Positions 50,661 to 59,319 of a stretch of DNA of 64,000 nucleotides are shown here, piece after piece. The position numbers and the translations under genes were made by a program. Below the pieces are notes generated by a model, which made no database searches, had not been told where the DNA came from, and saw only the letters and a list, made by a program, of their open reading frames with translations. Every line of letters starts with the position of its first letter. The stretch's first letter is position 1. The stretch spans positions 62,001 to 126,000 of the forward strand of contig NZ_AVBI01000024.1 in the NCBI RefSeq assembly GCF_000498475.1, read 5' to 3'. Origin of the DNA: Flavobacterium cauense R2A-7. Lineage in GTDB: Bacteria; Bacteroidota; Bacteroidia; Flavobacteriales; Flavobacteriaceae.

Positions 50661-51212
50661 ATGTATCGTCACTTAGCGCTTTTATGCGGAATAAACGTTT
50701 CCGGCCACAACATGATTAAAATGGATGCTTTGAAAACCTTACTTGAAAATGCCGGTTTTCACAATGTGCAAACTTACATTCAGTCGGGAAATGTTTTTGT
50801 AGATTCGGAAGACGAAAATCCATCTGCTGTCGGATTTAAAATCAAGCAGGAAATATTTAAAACCTTCGGGCATGAGGTTCCCGTAGTTGTTATCGGTAAA
50901 GCGGATTTGGAAGCCTGTTTTAAGAACAACCATTATTTAAATGAATCCAATGCCGACAGTAAAAAATTATACGTGGCTTTTATTTCCAGAGAATTGTCAG
51001 ATGGCGCTTTGAACGATTTAAAAATCAGTCAGTTCAAACCCGACGAAGCTCGTATCGACAAGAGTCGGATTTACATCAAATACGCAGAAGGCGCAGGAAA
51101 AACAAGGTTGGATCAGAAATACATCGAAAAAAAACTAAATGTAACGGCAACCATCAGAAACTGGAATACCGTTACAAATTTACTTTCCCTGTTTGAAGAA
51201 CGCAACGTCTAA
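50661..51212 (+). CDS. DUF1697 domain protein
   Basis: A 183-residue protein of the DUF1697 family. The start YRHLALLCGINVSGHNMIKM and LLENAGFHNVQTYIQSGNVFVDS (in part: AGFHNVQTYIQSGNVFV) are characteristic, and the C-terminus has the usual ARIDKSRIYIKYAEGAGKT and NVTATIRNWNTVTNLLSL. No signal or membrane segment; cytoplasmic. Function is not established. It is separated from rocD by a 331-base gene-free region. Confidence 0.88.
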   Translation: MYRHLALLCGINVSGHNMIKMDALKTLLENAGFHNVQTYIQSGNVFVDSEDENPSAVGFKIKQEIFKTFGHEVPVVVIGKADLEACFKNNHYLNESNADSKKLYVAFISRELSDGALNDLKISQFKPDEARIDKSRIYIKYAEGAGKTRLDQKYIEKKLNVTATIRNWNTVTNLLSLFEERNV

Positions 51213-51543
51213 CAATTTGGTTTGATTTCCGAATTATTGTGTGTTTTTTATAAAAACAATCAAATACAGATCCAGCTCAGAATTTGAATGTTAGGAAAAA
51301 TTTTACCTGACATTCTTAAATTGTTGTTTTTTACAACAATTTTACCGCTTTTTGTTAACTGTCTGTAAAATAATTGATTCACTCATTGTTTGTTATATTT
51401 TTATAAATCAAAGGGTTTTTGTTATAAAAATATTAAATTATGGTGTTAAAGTTTATTTTTTTCAATTTGAATTGTTAACTTGCACAGAAATTAACCATTA
51501 AATAGTTACGTATAAAACAAAACTACTAAACCCCAATTTAATA
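51213..51543. other. Gene-free AT-rich region upstream of rocD
   Basis: No credible gene is seen in these 331 bases. A 9-bp hairpin with a 7-base loop lies at 51318-51342 (AAATTGTTG and CAACAATTT), 106 bases beyond the DUF1697 stop. A weak -7-like TAACTTGC (51475-51482) lies about 60 bases before rocD. Nothing else is recognised. Confidence 0.5.
51318..51342. promoter_or_regulatory. Hairpin in the rocD upstream region
   Basis: AAATTGTTG (51318-51326), loop TTTTTTA, CAACAATTT (51334-51342). It may be a weak terminator or a regulatory structure; its distance from the DUF1697 stop leaves both open. Confidence 0.4.
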
Positions 51544-52788
51544 ATGCAAGTTTTAGAAAAAATGAGTTCAGCAGAAGCAATTCAGTTAGAAGACAAATTC
51601 GGTGCACACAATTACCATCCGCTGCCGGTTGTTTTAAGTAAAGGAGAAGGAGTATATGTGTGGGATGTCGAAGGGAAAAAATATTATGATTTTCTTTCGG
51701 CATATTCTGCTGTAAACCAAGGACATTGTCATCCGAAAATTGTTGGTGCGATGATGGAACAAGCTCAAACGCTTACGTTAACATCGCGTGCTTTTTATAA
51801 TGATAAATTGGGTGTTTATGAACAGTTTGTTACCAGTTATTTTGGTTTTGATAAAGTACTTCCGATGAATACCGGTGCCGAAGCTGTGGAAACAGCTTTG
51901 AAATTGTGCCGTAAATGGGCGTATGAGAAAAAAGGAATCCATGAGAATGAAGCGCAGATTATTGTTTGTGAAAATAATTTCCACGGAAGAACCACAACGA
52001 TTATTTCGTTTTCAAACGATGAAAATGCCCGTAAGAACTTTGGTCCGTATACAGCAGGATTTATAAAAATAGCTTACGATGATCTTGATGCTTTGGAAAA
52101 AGCAATCAGTTCTTCCTCAAACATTGCGGGATTCTTAGTGGAGCCAATTCAAGGTGAAGCTGGAGTTTACGTACCTTCTGAAGGATATTTGGCGAAAGCA
52201 AAAGCATTGTGTGAAAAACATAATGTACTTTTTATTGCGGATGAGGTTCAAACCGGAATTGCACGTACCGGAAAATTATTAGCGGTTCATCATGAAAATG
52301 TACAACCGGACATTTTGATTTTAGGAAAAGCCTTGTCAGGTGGTGTGTATCCGGTTTCAGCAGTATTGGCAAATGATGCTATTATGAATGTAATCAAACC
52401 GGGACAACACGGATCTACTTTTGGTGGAAACCCTATTGCGGCTGCAGTGGCTATCGCTGCTTTAGAAGTGGTAACAGATGAGAAATTAGCTGAAAATGCG
52501 GATAAATTAGGAAAGCTATTCCGTTCTGAGATTGGAAAATATATCGAAACATCCAATATTGCAACATTGGTACGCGGAAAAGGATTGCTTAATGCAATCG
52601 TAATTAATGATACAGAAGAAAGCGACACTGCTTGGAATATTTGTATGGCTTTGCGTGATAACGGATTATTGGCAAAACCAACCCACGGAAACATTATTCG
52701 TTTTGCACCGCCTTTAGTAATGAATGAAGAGCAGTTGTTAGATTGTGTACGCATCATTACAATGACATTGAAGCAATTTGAAAAATAA
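51544..52788 (+). CDS. rocD: Ornithine-oxo-acid transaminase
   Basis: RocD transfers the delta-amino group of ornithine to 2-oxoglutarate, giving glutamate-5-semialdehyde, in arginine/ornithine catabolism and proline synthesis. The 414-residue class III PLP aminotransferase has [20 protein letters not shown] near the start, [18 protein letters not shown], the cofactor Asp in [15 protein letters not shown], the PLP Lys in [17 protein letters not shown] and [14 protein letters not shown]. The motif set and length match RocD rather than ArgD. Single-gene unit with a strong terminator. Confidence 0.94.
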   Translation: MQVLEKMSSAEAIQLEDKFGAHNYHPLPVVLSKGEGVYVWDVEGKKYYDFLSAYSAVNQGHCHPKIVGAMMEQAQTLTLTSRAFYNDKLGVYEQFVTSYFGFDKVLPMNTGAEAVETALKLCRKWAYEKKGIHENEAQIIVCENNFHGRTTTIISFSNDENARKNFGPYTAGFIKIAYDDLDALEKAISSSSNIAGFLVEPIQGEAGVYVPSEGYLAKAKALCEKHNVLFIADEVQTGIARTGKLLAVHHENVQPDILILGKALSGGVYPVSAVLANDAIMNVIKPGQHGSTFGGNPIAAAVAIAALEVVTDEKLAENADKLGKLFRSEIGKYIETSNIATLVRGKGLLNAIVINDTEESDTAWNICMALRDNGLLAKPTHGNIIRFAPPLVMNEEQLLDCVRIITMTLKQFEK

Positions 52789-52803
52789 GAATCTATAGTT
52801 AAT

Positions 52804-52846
52804 AAAAAAAGACCGTCTTGTTGGTAAAACAAGACGGTCTTTTTAT
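52804..52846 (+). terminator. Bidirectional rho-independent terminator after rocD
   Basis: AAAGACCGTCTTGTT (52808-52822) and AACAAGACGGTCTTT (52828-52842) form a perfect 15-bp stem, with T-run after and A-run before. Confidence 0.9.
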
Positions 52847-53176
52847 TTATCGACCTTTCTGCATTTCTTCTAGCATCTGGATGTATTGCTCTTGCATTTC
52901 GTCATATTTTCCTGTCGCAACAAGATAAATCAGAATAAATACGAAAAGCGAACTGATAACCAGGCTGACAATGTTAATGATTTTCCATGTTTTTAAGGAA
53001 CCGGGCAAGTAGTTTTCTGGATTTTCAGCCAGAAGTTTTTCGTCTTTATTGGCTAGGTAGATTCCTATTCCGGATAATAGAACCCCAACGATTCCATTGG
53101 AACAACAACATCCTATATAGGAAAGTATTCCTAAAATCATTACGGCTTGTTGGTTTGGTAATTTTTGTTTCTCCAT
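52847..53176 (-). CDS. CCC-motif small membrane protein
   Basis: A 109-residue protein with two long hydrophobic segments (about 12-43 and 65-86). The first contains the triple-cysteine motif GILSYIGCCCSNGIVGVLL, which defines the CCC-motif membrane proteins of Flavobacteriia; LANKDEKLLAENPENY follows as the conserved loop, and the end is a charged helix (DEMQEQYIQMLEEMQKG). Function is unknown. It lies 24 bases downstream of the DUF2752 gene; such genes often sit together, as I recall. Confidence 0.82.
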   Translation of the reverse strand: MEKQKLPNQQAVMILGILSYIGCCCSNGIVGVLLSGIGIYLANKDEKLLAENPENYLPGSLKTWKIINIVSLVISSLFVFILIYLVATGKYDEMQEQYIQMLEEMQKGR

Positions 53177-53200
53177 GATTTGATAATTGGTTAACGATTG

Positions 53201-53485
53201 TTATAGGTAAAAATGTTTTATAAAATACGATACAACCATAATCACAGCATTAAGTATTCCTAAAGTGACTATCGGTTTATGGTAATTGCGGCTCTTGTCT
53301 ATAAAACTAAGCCCTGTGATGAAAAGAAAAGGGAGTAAGGTGTAAATTGCCGGAAACATGTAAAACGCTTCTGTAAAATCGCCTTTACAAAGCAAAACAA
53401 AAGCGCGTTGTGTTCCGCAACCAAAACATTCGATCCCGAAAAGTTTTTTGCTCAAACAAGGGAGCATGTATTCTTCCATATACAA
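53201..53485 (-). CDS. DUF2752 family membrane protein
   Basis: A 94-residue protein with CLSKKLFGIECFGCGTQRAFVLL at the N-terminus, the Cys-containing signature of DUF2752 (GxxCPxCGxxR-like; here ECFGCGTQRA), followed by three hydrophobic helices (near 26-38, 44-60, 70-90). Function is unknown. The start may be at the second or third Met (53479 or 53467). It is upstream of the CCC-motif gene in the same direction. Confidence 0.82.
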   Translation of the reverse strand: MYMEEYMLPCLSKKLFGIECFGCGTQRAFVLLCKGDFTEAFYMFPAIYTLLPFLFITGLSFIDKSRNYHKPIVTLGILNAVIMVVSYFIKHFYL

Positions 53486-53584
53486 GTTTTTTCCTTCAGC
53501 AATGTAATAAAAAAAACAGATAGTTTTAAAATAATCGTAGTGCTATTTTAAAGTTTGTTATTTTTGAAATCTTAATTTAAATCT

Positions 53585-53767
53585 ATGAAAACAATTTACA
53601 TCATACTTATTTTCGGACTCATGGGATGGGCGTTTTACGAGCAGACCAAACCGGTTCCAAATGTGTTTATTCAGGTGATAGGAGTGTTGGCTTTTTTCTT
53701 CTTAATGATGAAATTGATGTCTAAGGTTTCCAGTAATAATAAAGATAAAGAAGAGGAAGATGTTTAG
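53585..53767 (+). CDS. Small membrane protein preceding the Smr gene
   Basis: A 60-residue protein with two hydrophobic helices (about 3-18 and 28-45) separated by a short loop (EQTKPVPNVF), and a charged tail (SSNNKDKEEEDV). It overlaps the start of the Smr-domain gene by 8 bases, which strongly suggests it is a real, translationally coupled gene. It was judged real on this overlap, composition and standard ATG start. Function is unknown. Confidence 0.75.
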   Translation: MKTIYIILIFGLMGWAFYEQTKPVPNVFIQVIGVLAFFFLMMKLMSKVSSNNKDKEEEDV

Positions 53768-54314
53768 TATAGGAGATAAGGTTTTTGTTCTTGATGAAGA
53801 CTTCAGTGGAGTAGTGGTTGGCTTCCAAAAAGACCAGATTTTAGTGGAAACGGAAGATGGATTCATGATGACATATTTTGTCAATGAATTAATTAAGGAG
53901 CAGAATTCCAATGATTTGAAATCATTTACTTCAAGTCAAAGTATAAATCAGGTTTTAAAAGAAAAAGAGTTGCCGGAAAAGCGTTCTTTTGTGAAAGAAA
54001 AGAAATCCCGTAAGGATGAATTCGTGTTGGAAGTCGATTTACACATAGAAAAACTAGTGCCTTCCAAACGCGGAATGTCCAATTACGATATCTTAAATTT
54101 ACAAATGGAAACGGCAAAACGCCAACTCGATTTTGCCATCAGAAACAGAATGCCAAAAGTGGTTTTTATCCACGGTGTGGGTGAAGGTGTTTTAAAAGCG
54201 GAATTGGATTTTCTGTTAGGGCGATATGAAGGAATTTCATTTCAGGATGCCAACTATCAGAAATACGGATTGGGTGCTACCGAAGTGTACATTAAACAAA
54301 ATCCGAATCGATAA
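53760..54314 (+). CDS. Smr-domain protein (DUF2027-type N-terminus)
   Basis: A 184-residue protein with an N-terminal beta-rich domain (GDKVFVLDEDFSGVVVGF, about 1-45), a charged linker and a C-terminal Smr domain (about 95-180). The Smr part begins LEVDLHIEKL, continues with AKRQLDFAIRN and has the loop IHGVGEGVLKAELDFLL. The DxH and HGxG elements are those of the family, members of which nick DNA or RNA; the exact substrate is unknown. It is longer than a minimal Smr and shorter than MutS2, so it is a stand-alone Smr protein. Converges with a lipoprotein gene 5 bases away. Confidence 0.87.
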   Translation: MFSIGDKVFVLDEDFSGVVVGFQKDQILVETEDGFMMTYFVNELIKEQNSNDLKSFTSSQSINQVLKEKELPEKRSFVKEKKSRKDEFVLEVDLHIEKLVPSKRGMSNYDILNLQMETAKRQLDFAIRNRMPKVVFIHGVGEGVLKAELDFLLGRYEGISFQDANYQKYGLGATEVYIKQNPNR

Positions 54315-54319
54315 AAAAA

Positions 54320-54841
54320 TTATAAAGTGGTGGTGTAAGTTCCGTAAAGGTATTCGTCAAAAACAAAAGAATCCTGTGCGCCTACAAATTGAATGTTGAT
54401 GAATTTTATCTGATGATTGTATCCCGTAATGGTAACTTCTCCGGTAATTTCATCGGTTACGGTTCTCGCTGTGGTAATTATTTCGATGGAACCGCCATTT
54501 GCTGCTGTCCATTCGTTTGAAACAGTTGGTGAAGCAGGAGGAACATCACTACAAATGCTGCTGCTTGAAACATTGTCACTGTATTTTCTGTACAAAACTC
54601 GGTTTGTAGATGAAATTGTTACGATTCTTGGGGCTCCGTCAGGCGTAATTTCATTGGGAAAATAAACTGCCGGGATATCCAACAACAACATTTCTTCTTT
54701 ATTAATTTTAAACAAAACTTCTTTATCGCTGCATTTCTGAATAGCAACGTTGTTAAAGTTGAAGGATTGCAAAACGATATCGCCATCATCGCAAGAGGAT
54801 AAAAGCAGTGTACAAACCAATAATCCGAATAACTTTTTCAT
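54320..54841 (-). CDS. Lipoprotein of unknown function
   Basis: A 173-residue protein with a lipoprotein signal (LLVCTLLLSSC, Cys16) followed by DDGDIVLQSFNFNN. The mature domain is beta-rich and Thr/Ser-rich with AAVQ-type helical absence; conserved-looking parts are VLFKINKEEMLLLDIP and DEITGEVTITGYNHQIKFIN. The protein ends FDEYLYGTYTTTL. No family is recognised. The Met at 54841 is the signal-peptide Met; an in-frame Met 10 codons upstream is less likely. Confidence 0.76.
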   Translation of the reverse strand: MKKLFGLLVCTLLLSSCDDGDIVLQSFNFNNVAIQKCSDKEVLFKINKEEMLLLDIPAVYFPNEITPDGAPRIVTISSTNRVLYRKYSDNVSSSSICSDVPPASPTVSNEWTAANGGSIEIITTARTVTDEITGEVTITGYNHQIKFINIQFVGAQDSFVFDEYLYGTYTTTL

Positions 54842-54923
54842 AAGCAGAATTGTTTGGGACAAAAATAGCATTTTTAGATTGCAAAAGCCAATAAAAGAAA
54901 TACCGAAAATTCAGCAATATTGC

Positions 54924-54931
54924 TATATTTG
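54924..54931 (+). promoter_or_regulatory. Putative -7 element of the MFS transporter gene
   Basis: TATATTTG matches TAnnTTTG, 23 bases before the start codon. The -33 box is not clear. Confidence 0.45.
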
Positions 54932-54954
54932 AAATCCAAATGAAAAAATAATTT

Positions 54955-56733
54955 ATGTCATCTAAACATCAAACCAATTATCCTGCACTTTATACGTTGA
55001 TTACGGTCTTCTTTTTTTGGGGATTTATAGCTGCCGGAAACAGTATTTTTATTCCTTATTGTAAAATTAAATTCTCGCTGGATCAGTTTCAGTCGCAATT
55101 AGTTGATTTTGCGTTTTATACTGCTTACTATGTGGGCGCTTTACTGCTGTTCCTTTTCGGAACTTCAAAACAGAAGGATATTGTTGGAAGTTGGGGGTAT
55201 AAAAAAAGCATCGTGTTCGGATTGCTTTTTTCTGCTTTGGGAGCCGGAGCGATGATTATAGCGGTTGAAGCAAATATTTACGCAGGAATGTTGGCCGGAT
55301 TGTTTATCGTGGCTTTGGGCTTTTCACTTCAGCAAACTGCCGCAAATCCTTTTGCAATCTCATTGGGTAATCCGAAAACGGGCGCCGATCGCGTAAACCT
55401 TGGAGGTGGAATCAATTCTTTCGGAACAACAATAGGACCTTTGGTGGTTGGATTGGCTCTTTTCGGAACCACCGCATCGGTAACCGATGAGCAAATCAAA
55501 GGATTGCCGTTGGATAAGGCAATATTGCTTTATGTTTGTGTCGGATTATTATTCGTAGCTGCAGCGGCAATGTTTCGTTTTTCGAAAAAAGTTCCTGCCG
55601 GAATTTCCAATGAACCCATGGAAAAGGCAAATAAAGCGCTGCGTACCCTAGTAATTATGACCGGTTTGTTGGCGATTATGTTTACGCCGGTATTTAACAG
55701 TTATAAAAGTAAAGAAGCACTTCAGATAGCAGAGCTTGAAAATAGGATAGGTGTTATCAAAACCCAATTTTCCGGAAATGAATTAAGAGATTTTTCCGGT
55801 GATGAGCTGAATAATTTAAGAGCAGAAATGGCTATTCATGAAGCTGAAATAAAAACGATAAAACCAGGTTTGGAACAATACAGAATGTATTGGCTTTTGG
55901 GAGCACTTACAGTTGTTGTGGGAGGATTATTGTTTTCATACAAGGCCGCGCAGAAAAACAATGAGGGTTGGGGCGCAATGAAATATCCGCAATTGGTTTT
56001 GGGGATGTTGGCTATTTTTACTTATGTTGGTGTGGAAGTTGCTATCGGAAGTAATCTTACCGAATTATTGAAGCTGAAGGATTTTGGCGCTTTTAGTGTG
56101 TCAGACAGTGCTCCGTATATTTCGATGTATTGGGGAAGTCTTATGATTGGCCGTTGGGCGGGAGCTATCAGTGTTTTTCATTTGAATAATTCTAAAAAAA
56201 CCTTGGCTTTGATTATCATTCCATTAGTCGCTTTTGCTGTGATTATCGGTGTAAATACGCTGGCACAGAAGAACATGACGCCGTTATATTATTACGTAGT
56301 GTGTATCTTATTGCAAATCGGAGCTTTCTTTATCAGTAAAGACAAACCGGCGCGCACGTTAACGGTTTTTTCGATTTTTGGAGTTCTGGCGATGCTAATT
56401 GGTTTGTTTTCAACAGGAACGGTAGCTATCTATGCATTTTTAGCGGGCGGATTGGCGTGCAGTATCATGTGGCCGGCAATTTTCAGTTTGTCCATTATCG
56501 GATTAGGGAAATACACCTCTCAAGGTTCGGCTTTCTTGGTCATGATGATTTTAGGCGGTGGAATTATTCCTCCAATTCAAGGAAAATTGTCTGATATCAT
56601 CGGAATCCACCAATCTTATATTATTCCGGTGCTTTGTTTTGGTTATCTTTTGTTCTTTGCTGTAGCCGTGAAATCGATGCTTAAAAAACAAGGAATTGAT
56701 GTGGATGAAATCGAAACCGATGGCGCACATTAA
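54955..56733 (+). CDS. MFS sugar transporter, FucP/GluP-like, with a long central insert
   Basis: A 592-residue MFS protein of the FHS (fucose-galactose-glucose:H+ symporter) type. It has the N-terminal [19 protein letters not shown], the helix 4-5 motif [35 protein letters not shown] (in part: [16 protein letters not shown]) and [26 protein letters not shown] and [14 protein letters not shown] in the second half. Typical members have about 410-440 residues; here roughly 100 extra residues between the two halves include a charged coil ([32 protein letters not shown]). Sugar specificity is unknown. Next gene follows after 72 bases. Confidence 0.88.
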   Translation: MSSKHQTNYPALYTLITVFFFWGFIAAGNSIFIPYCKIKFSLDQFQSQLVDFAFYTAYYVGALLLFLFGTSKQKDIVGSWGYKKSIVFGLLFSALGAGAMIIAVEANIYAGMLAGLFIVALGFSLQQTAANPFAISLGNPKTGADRVNLGGGINSFGTTIGPLVVGLALFGTTASVTDEQIKGLPLDKAILLYVCVGLLFVAAAAMFRFSKKVPAGISNEPMEKANKALRTLVIMTGLLAIMFTPVFNSYKSKEALQIAELENRIGVIKTQFSGNELRDFSGDELNNLRAEMAIHEAEIKTIKPGLEQYRMYWLLGALTVVVGGLLFSYKAAQKNNEGWGAMKYPQLVLGMLAIFTYVGVEVAIGSNLTELLKLKDFGAFSVSDSAPYISMYWGSLMIGRWAGAISVFHLNNSKKTLALIIIPLVAFAVIIGVNTLAQKNMTPLYYYVVCILLQIGAFFISKDKPARTLTVFSIFGVLAMLIGLFSTGTVAIYAFLAGGLACSIMWPAIFSLSIIGLGKYTSQGSAFLVMMILGGGIIPPIQGKLSDIIGIHQSYIIPVLCFGYLLFFAVAVKSMLKKQGIDVDEIETDGAH

Positions 56734-56805
56734 AGTCTTAATAAAATAATAATATCCAATTCGGAGCCGGGGAAATGCTTTACCTTTGCTCCGAATTTTT
56801 TTTAT

Positions 56806-57738
56806 ATGCGAATCAATAAATACTATCTGGCGGCCTTTACAGCCTTTGTGATATGGGGTTTTTTCAGCCTGGCATTAAAACCCATACATCATTATCCGTC
56901 GTTGGATATTTTGTTTTACCGGGTTTTTTTCAGTGTTGTGCTTATATCGGCAATTAATTTGTTTGTGAGACGCGGTATACTTTTAAAAGACTGGAGTAAC
57001 TATAAGTCAAAATCGAAATTCGACCGAAATAAAATCATCCGTGTTAATATCGGAGGTGGATTGTTGCTTACGGCCAATTGGTTTATTTTCATTTACGTAA
57101 TGAACCATATCAGCGTTAAAGCGGCTTCGTTTGCCTATTTGGTTTGTCCGATACTAACCACCGTTTTGGCCTTTATTATTCTGAAGGAAAAACTGAGTAA
57201 ATGGCAGTGGGTTGCTGTAGGAATAAGTGTTTTGGGCTGTGGATTGCTTTCGTTTAATAATTTTGCCGATATTTTTTACAGTCTGATTGTGGCGTTAACC
57301 TATGCCATGTATCTGATTTCGCAACGCAAGAATACCGAAGTGGATAAATTCGTAGGATTGAACATTCAGATTTTAACGGCCGGAATTATTTTATTGCCTT
57401 TTTTTCCGGCATTCAGCGGACCCGTTCCGGCAGAAAGTTTGTTTTATATTTGCCTTGTTTTCATTGTGATTTTGTTTACCATACTTCCGCTGTTCCTGAA
57501 TTTGTTTGCACTTAAAGGAGTAAATTCGTCTACGGTAGGAATCATGTTGTATATCAATCCTTTGATTAATTTCTTTTTAGCTGTTTTTTATTATAAAGAA
57601 GAAGTGAATACCGTACAGTTGATATCCTATTCTCTAATTCTGATTTCCATTATTGTTTTCAATGAAAAGCTTATCTTTAACAGAAAATTGAACCCACAGA
57701 AAGTTACTGAATCCCATGAAGAAAATATACCTCGATAA
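56806..57738 (+). CDS. rarD: EamA/RarD-type transporter
   Basis: A 310-residue integral membrane protein with ten helices and two EamA repeats. The N-terminus KYYLAAFTAFVIWGFFSLALK and FYRVFFSVVL resemble RarD, and LLLTANWFIFIYVMNHISVKAA plus SFAYLVCPILTTVLAFIILKE (in part: AYLVCPILTTVLAFIILKE) are typical of that subfamily. In E. coli RarD is a putative exporter (chloramphenicol-sensitive protein); the substrate is unknown. It overlaps the cysteine desulfurase gene by 23 bases, so the pair is probably co-expressed. Confidence 0.86.
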   Translation: MRINKYYLAAFTAFVIWGFFSLALKPIHHYPSLDILFYRVFFSVVLISAINLFVRRGILLKDWSNYKSKSKFDRNKIIRVNIGGGLLLTANWFIFIYVMNHISVKAASFAYLVCPILTTVLAFIILKEKLSKWQWVAVGISVLGCGLLSFNNFADIFYSLIVALTYAMYLISQRKNTEVDKFVGLNIQILTAGIILLPFFPAFSGPVPAESLFYICLVFIVILFTILPLFLNLFALKGVNSSTVGIMLYINPLINFFLAVFYYKEEVNTVQLISYSLILISIIVFNEKLIFNRKLNPQKVTESHEENIPR

Positions 57739-58837
57739 CGCTTCAACTACTCCAATTCGCCCTGAAGTGATTCAGGAAATGACCAAGGTGCTTTCGGAAG
57801 ATTTCGGAAATCCTTCTTCGACGCACAGTTTCGGACGAAGCGCTAAAGTACTGATCGAATCGGTGCGTAAATCCATTGCAAAACAGCTAAATGCAACTGC
57901 ATCTGAGATAATTTTCACTTCCTGCGGTACTGAAGCTAACAACTGGATTTTGCGTTCGGCGGTGAAAGACTTGAAAGTTAAACGTATTATTACCAGTAAA
58001 ATTGAGCATCATGCGGTGTTGCATACGGTGGAAATGCTGCAACACGAATTCGGAATTCAGGTAGACTTTGTAGCGATAAAACCAACCGGTGAAATCGATT
58101 TTACAGATTTGGTGGAATTACTTTCCGATACCAAAAAAACGTTGGTGAGTTTAATGCACGTGAACAACGAAATCGGTACGGTCTTGAATATGGAAAAAGC
58201 GGTAAGGCTTTGTCAGGCACACAATGCGTTGTTTCACACTGATACGGTACAATCTGTCGGAAAAACAGAAATCGACCTGCAAAACTGTCCTGTAGACTTT
58301 CTCGTGGCGAGTGCACACAAATTTCACGGACCAAAAGGAGCAGGATTCGCCTATGTTAAAAAGAACAGCGGTTTGCAGCCTTTGTTTTTTGGCGGTGAAC
58401 AGGAAAAAGGTTTCCGTGCCGGGACCGAAGCGGTACATCAGATTGTGGGAATGGCAAAAGCATTGGAATTAGCTTACGAGCATCTTGAGGAAGAAAGAAG
58501 TCATATTTCCGAATTGAAAAACTATATGATGGAACGTTTTGAAATCGAATTTCCGGAATGTAAGTTTAACGGAGAAGATACTTTTTATAATATTTTGAAT
58601 GTGAATTTACCGTTAGCAGAAGAAAAAACGGCTATGATTCTGTTCAATTTAGACATGAAAGGGATTGCAGTTTCCCGCGGAAGTGCCTGCCAAAGCGGAA
58701 GCGTAAAACCATCGCACGTTTTAGCCGAAATTCTGGATGATGAGGAATTGAAAAAACCGAGTTTGCGCATTTCGTTCAGCCATTACAATACCAAAGAGGA
58801 TGTTGATGCCTTATTGGATGCTTTAAAAACACTGTAA
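57716..58837 (+). CDS. Cysteine desulfurase (NifS/IscS-type)
   Basis: A 373-residue fold type I PLP enzyme that removes sulfur from cysteine. It begins KKIYLDNASTTPIRPEV, has EIIFTSCGTEANNW, the cofactor region THEDTVQS-like (FHTDTVQSVGK), the PLP Lys in ASAHKFHGPKGAG, and the nucleophilic Cys loop GSACQSGSVKPSHVL (Cys about residue 323). The standard IscS length is about 400. No isc or suf partner gene is adjacent, so its role (Fe-S assembly, tRNA thiolation or other) is open. It overlaps rarD at the 5' end and converges with the DUF1569 gene. Confidence 0.92.
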   Translation: MKKIYLDNASTTPIRPEVIQEMTKVLSEDFGNPSSTHSFGRSAKVLIESVRKSIAKQLNATASEIIFTSCGTEANNWILRSAVKDLKVKRIITSKIEHHAVLHTVEMLQHEFGIQVDFVAIKPTGEIDFTDLVELLSDTKKTLVSLMHVNNEIGTVLNMEKAVRLCQAHNALFHTDTVQSVGKTEIDLQNCPVDFLVASAHKFHGPKGAGFAYVKKNSGLQPLFFGGEQEKGFRAGTEAVHQIVGMAKALELAYEHLEEERSHISELKNYMMERFEIEFPECKFNGEDTFYNILNVNLPLAEEKTAMILFNLDMKGIAVSRGSACQSGSVKPSHVLAEILDDEELKKPSLRISFSHYNTKEDVDALLDALKTL

Positions 58838-58858
58838 TACGTTTGTAGATCGTTGCTT

Positions 58859-59311
58859 TTAGACTCCGAATTGTCTTAAATGATGGTCAAGGTGTTTCCA
58901 CTGAAAAACGGCCCATTCTTCGGGTGTGAATTTGCCAAAAAACGGGTGAGGGTAGGTCGTACATTGCGAAGGACCGCCTTCAAAAAATGAATTGATTGAT
59001 GCGATTACTTTTGATTTTTCAATTTCAAAATTGCTGTCTTCGGGGAAGATATAACTTTTGTCTGTTGGTGAATTTTTGCCAAACGGCTGTTCTCCAAGAA
59101 CTTTAGGTTTCAGGAAGGAAGCGATGATTCGACCAATAAAAAGCATTTTCATATAATTTTTTCCCATTGCCGTTTCTGTAGATTTGTTGCAATGCGCCAG
59201 CATTTGTGCCACGTTCATTTTTCCCCATTTTCGTTGGGATTCGGGCGTTAATTTTTCAATACGCTCTAAAATTTCGGAAACATCAGAGGAGTTGAATAAG
59301 CTTTTCATCAA
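58859..59311 (-). CDS. DUF1569 family protein (DinB-like)
   Basis: A 150-residue protein of DUF1569. It opens SLFNSSDVSEILERIEKLTPE, contains WGKMNVAQMLAHCNKSTETAMG (in part: KMNVAQMLAHCNKSTETAM) with a metal-site His, and ends AVFQWKHLDHHLRQFGV with the paired His residues of DinB-like proteins. Cytoplasmic, function unknown. It follows mlaD by 8 bases, so it may be the last gene of the lipid-transport cluster. ATG at 59308 is an alternative start one codon later. Confidence 0.85.
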   Translation of the reverse strand: MMKSLFNSSDVSEILERIEKLTPESQRKWGKMNVAQMLAHCNKSTETAMGKNYMKMLFIGRIIASFLKPKVLGEQPFGKNSPTDKSYIFPEDSNFEIEKSKVIASINSFFEGGPSQCTTYPHPFFGKFTPEEWAVFQWKHLDHHLRQFGV

Positions 59312-59319
59312 AATACGTA

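Noticed and set aside
52290-52832. Reverse-strand open frame of 180 residues antisense to rocD
   Set aside because: Mirror frame of a well-supported PLP enzyme gene; also reads through the rocD terminator.
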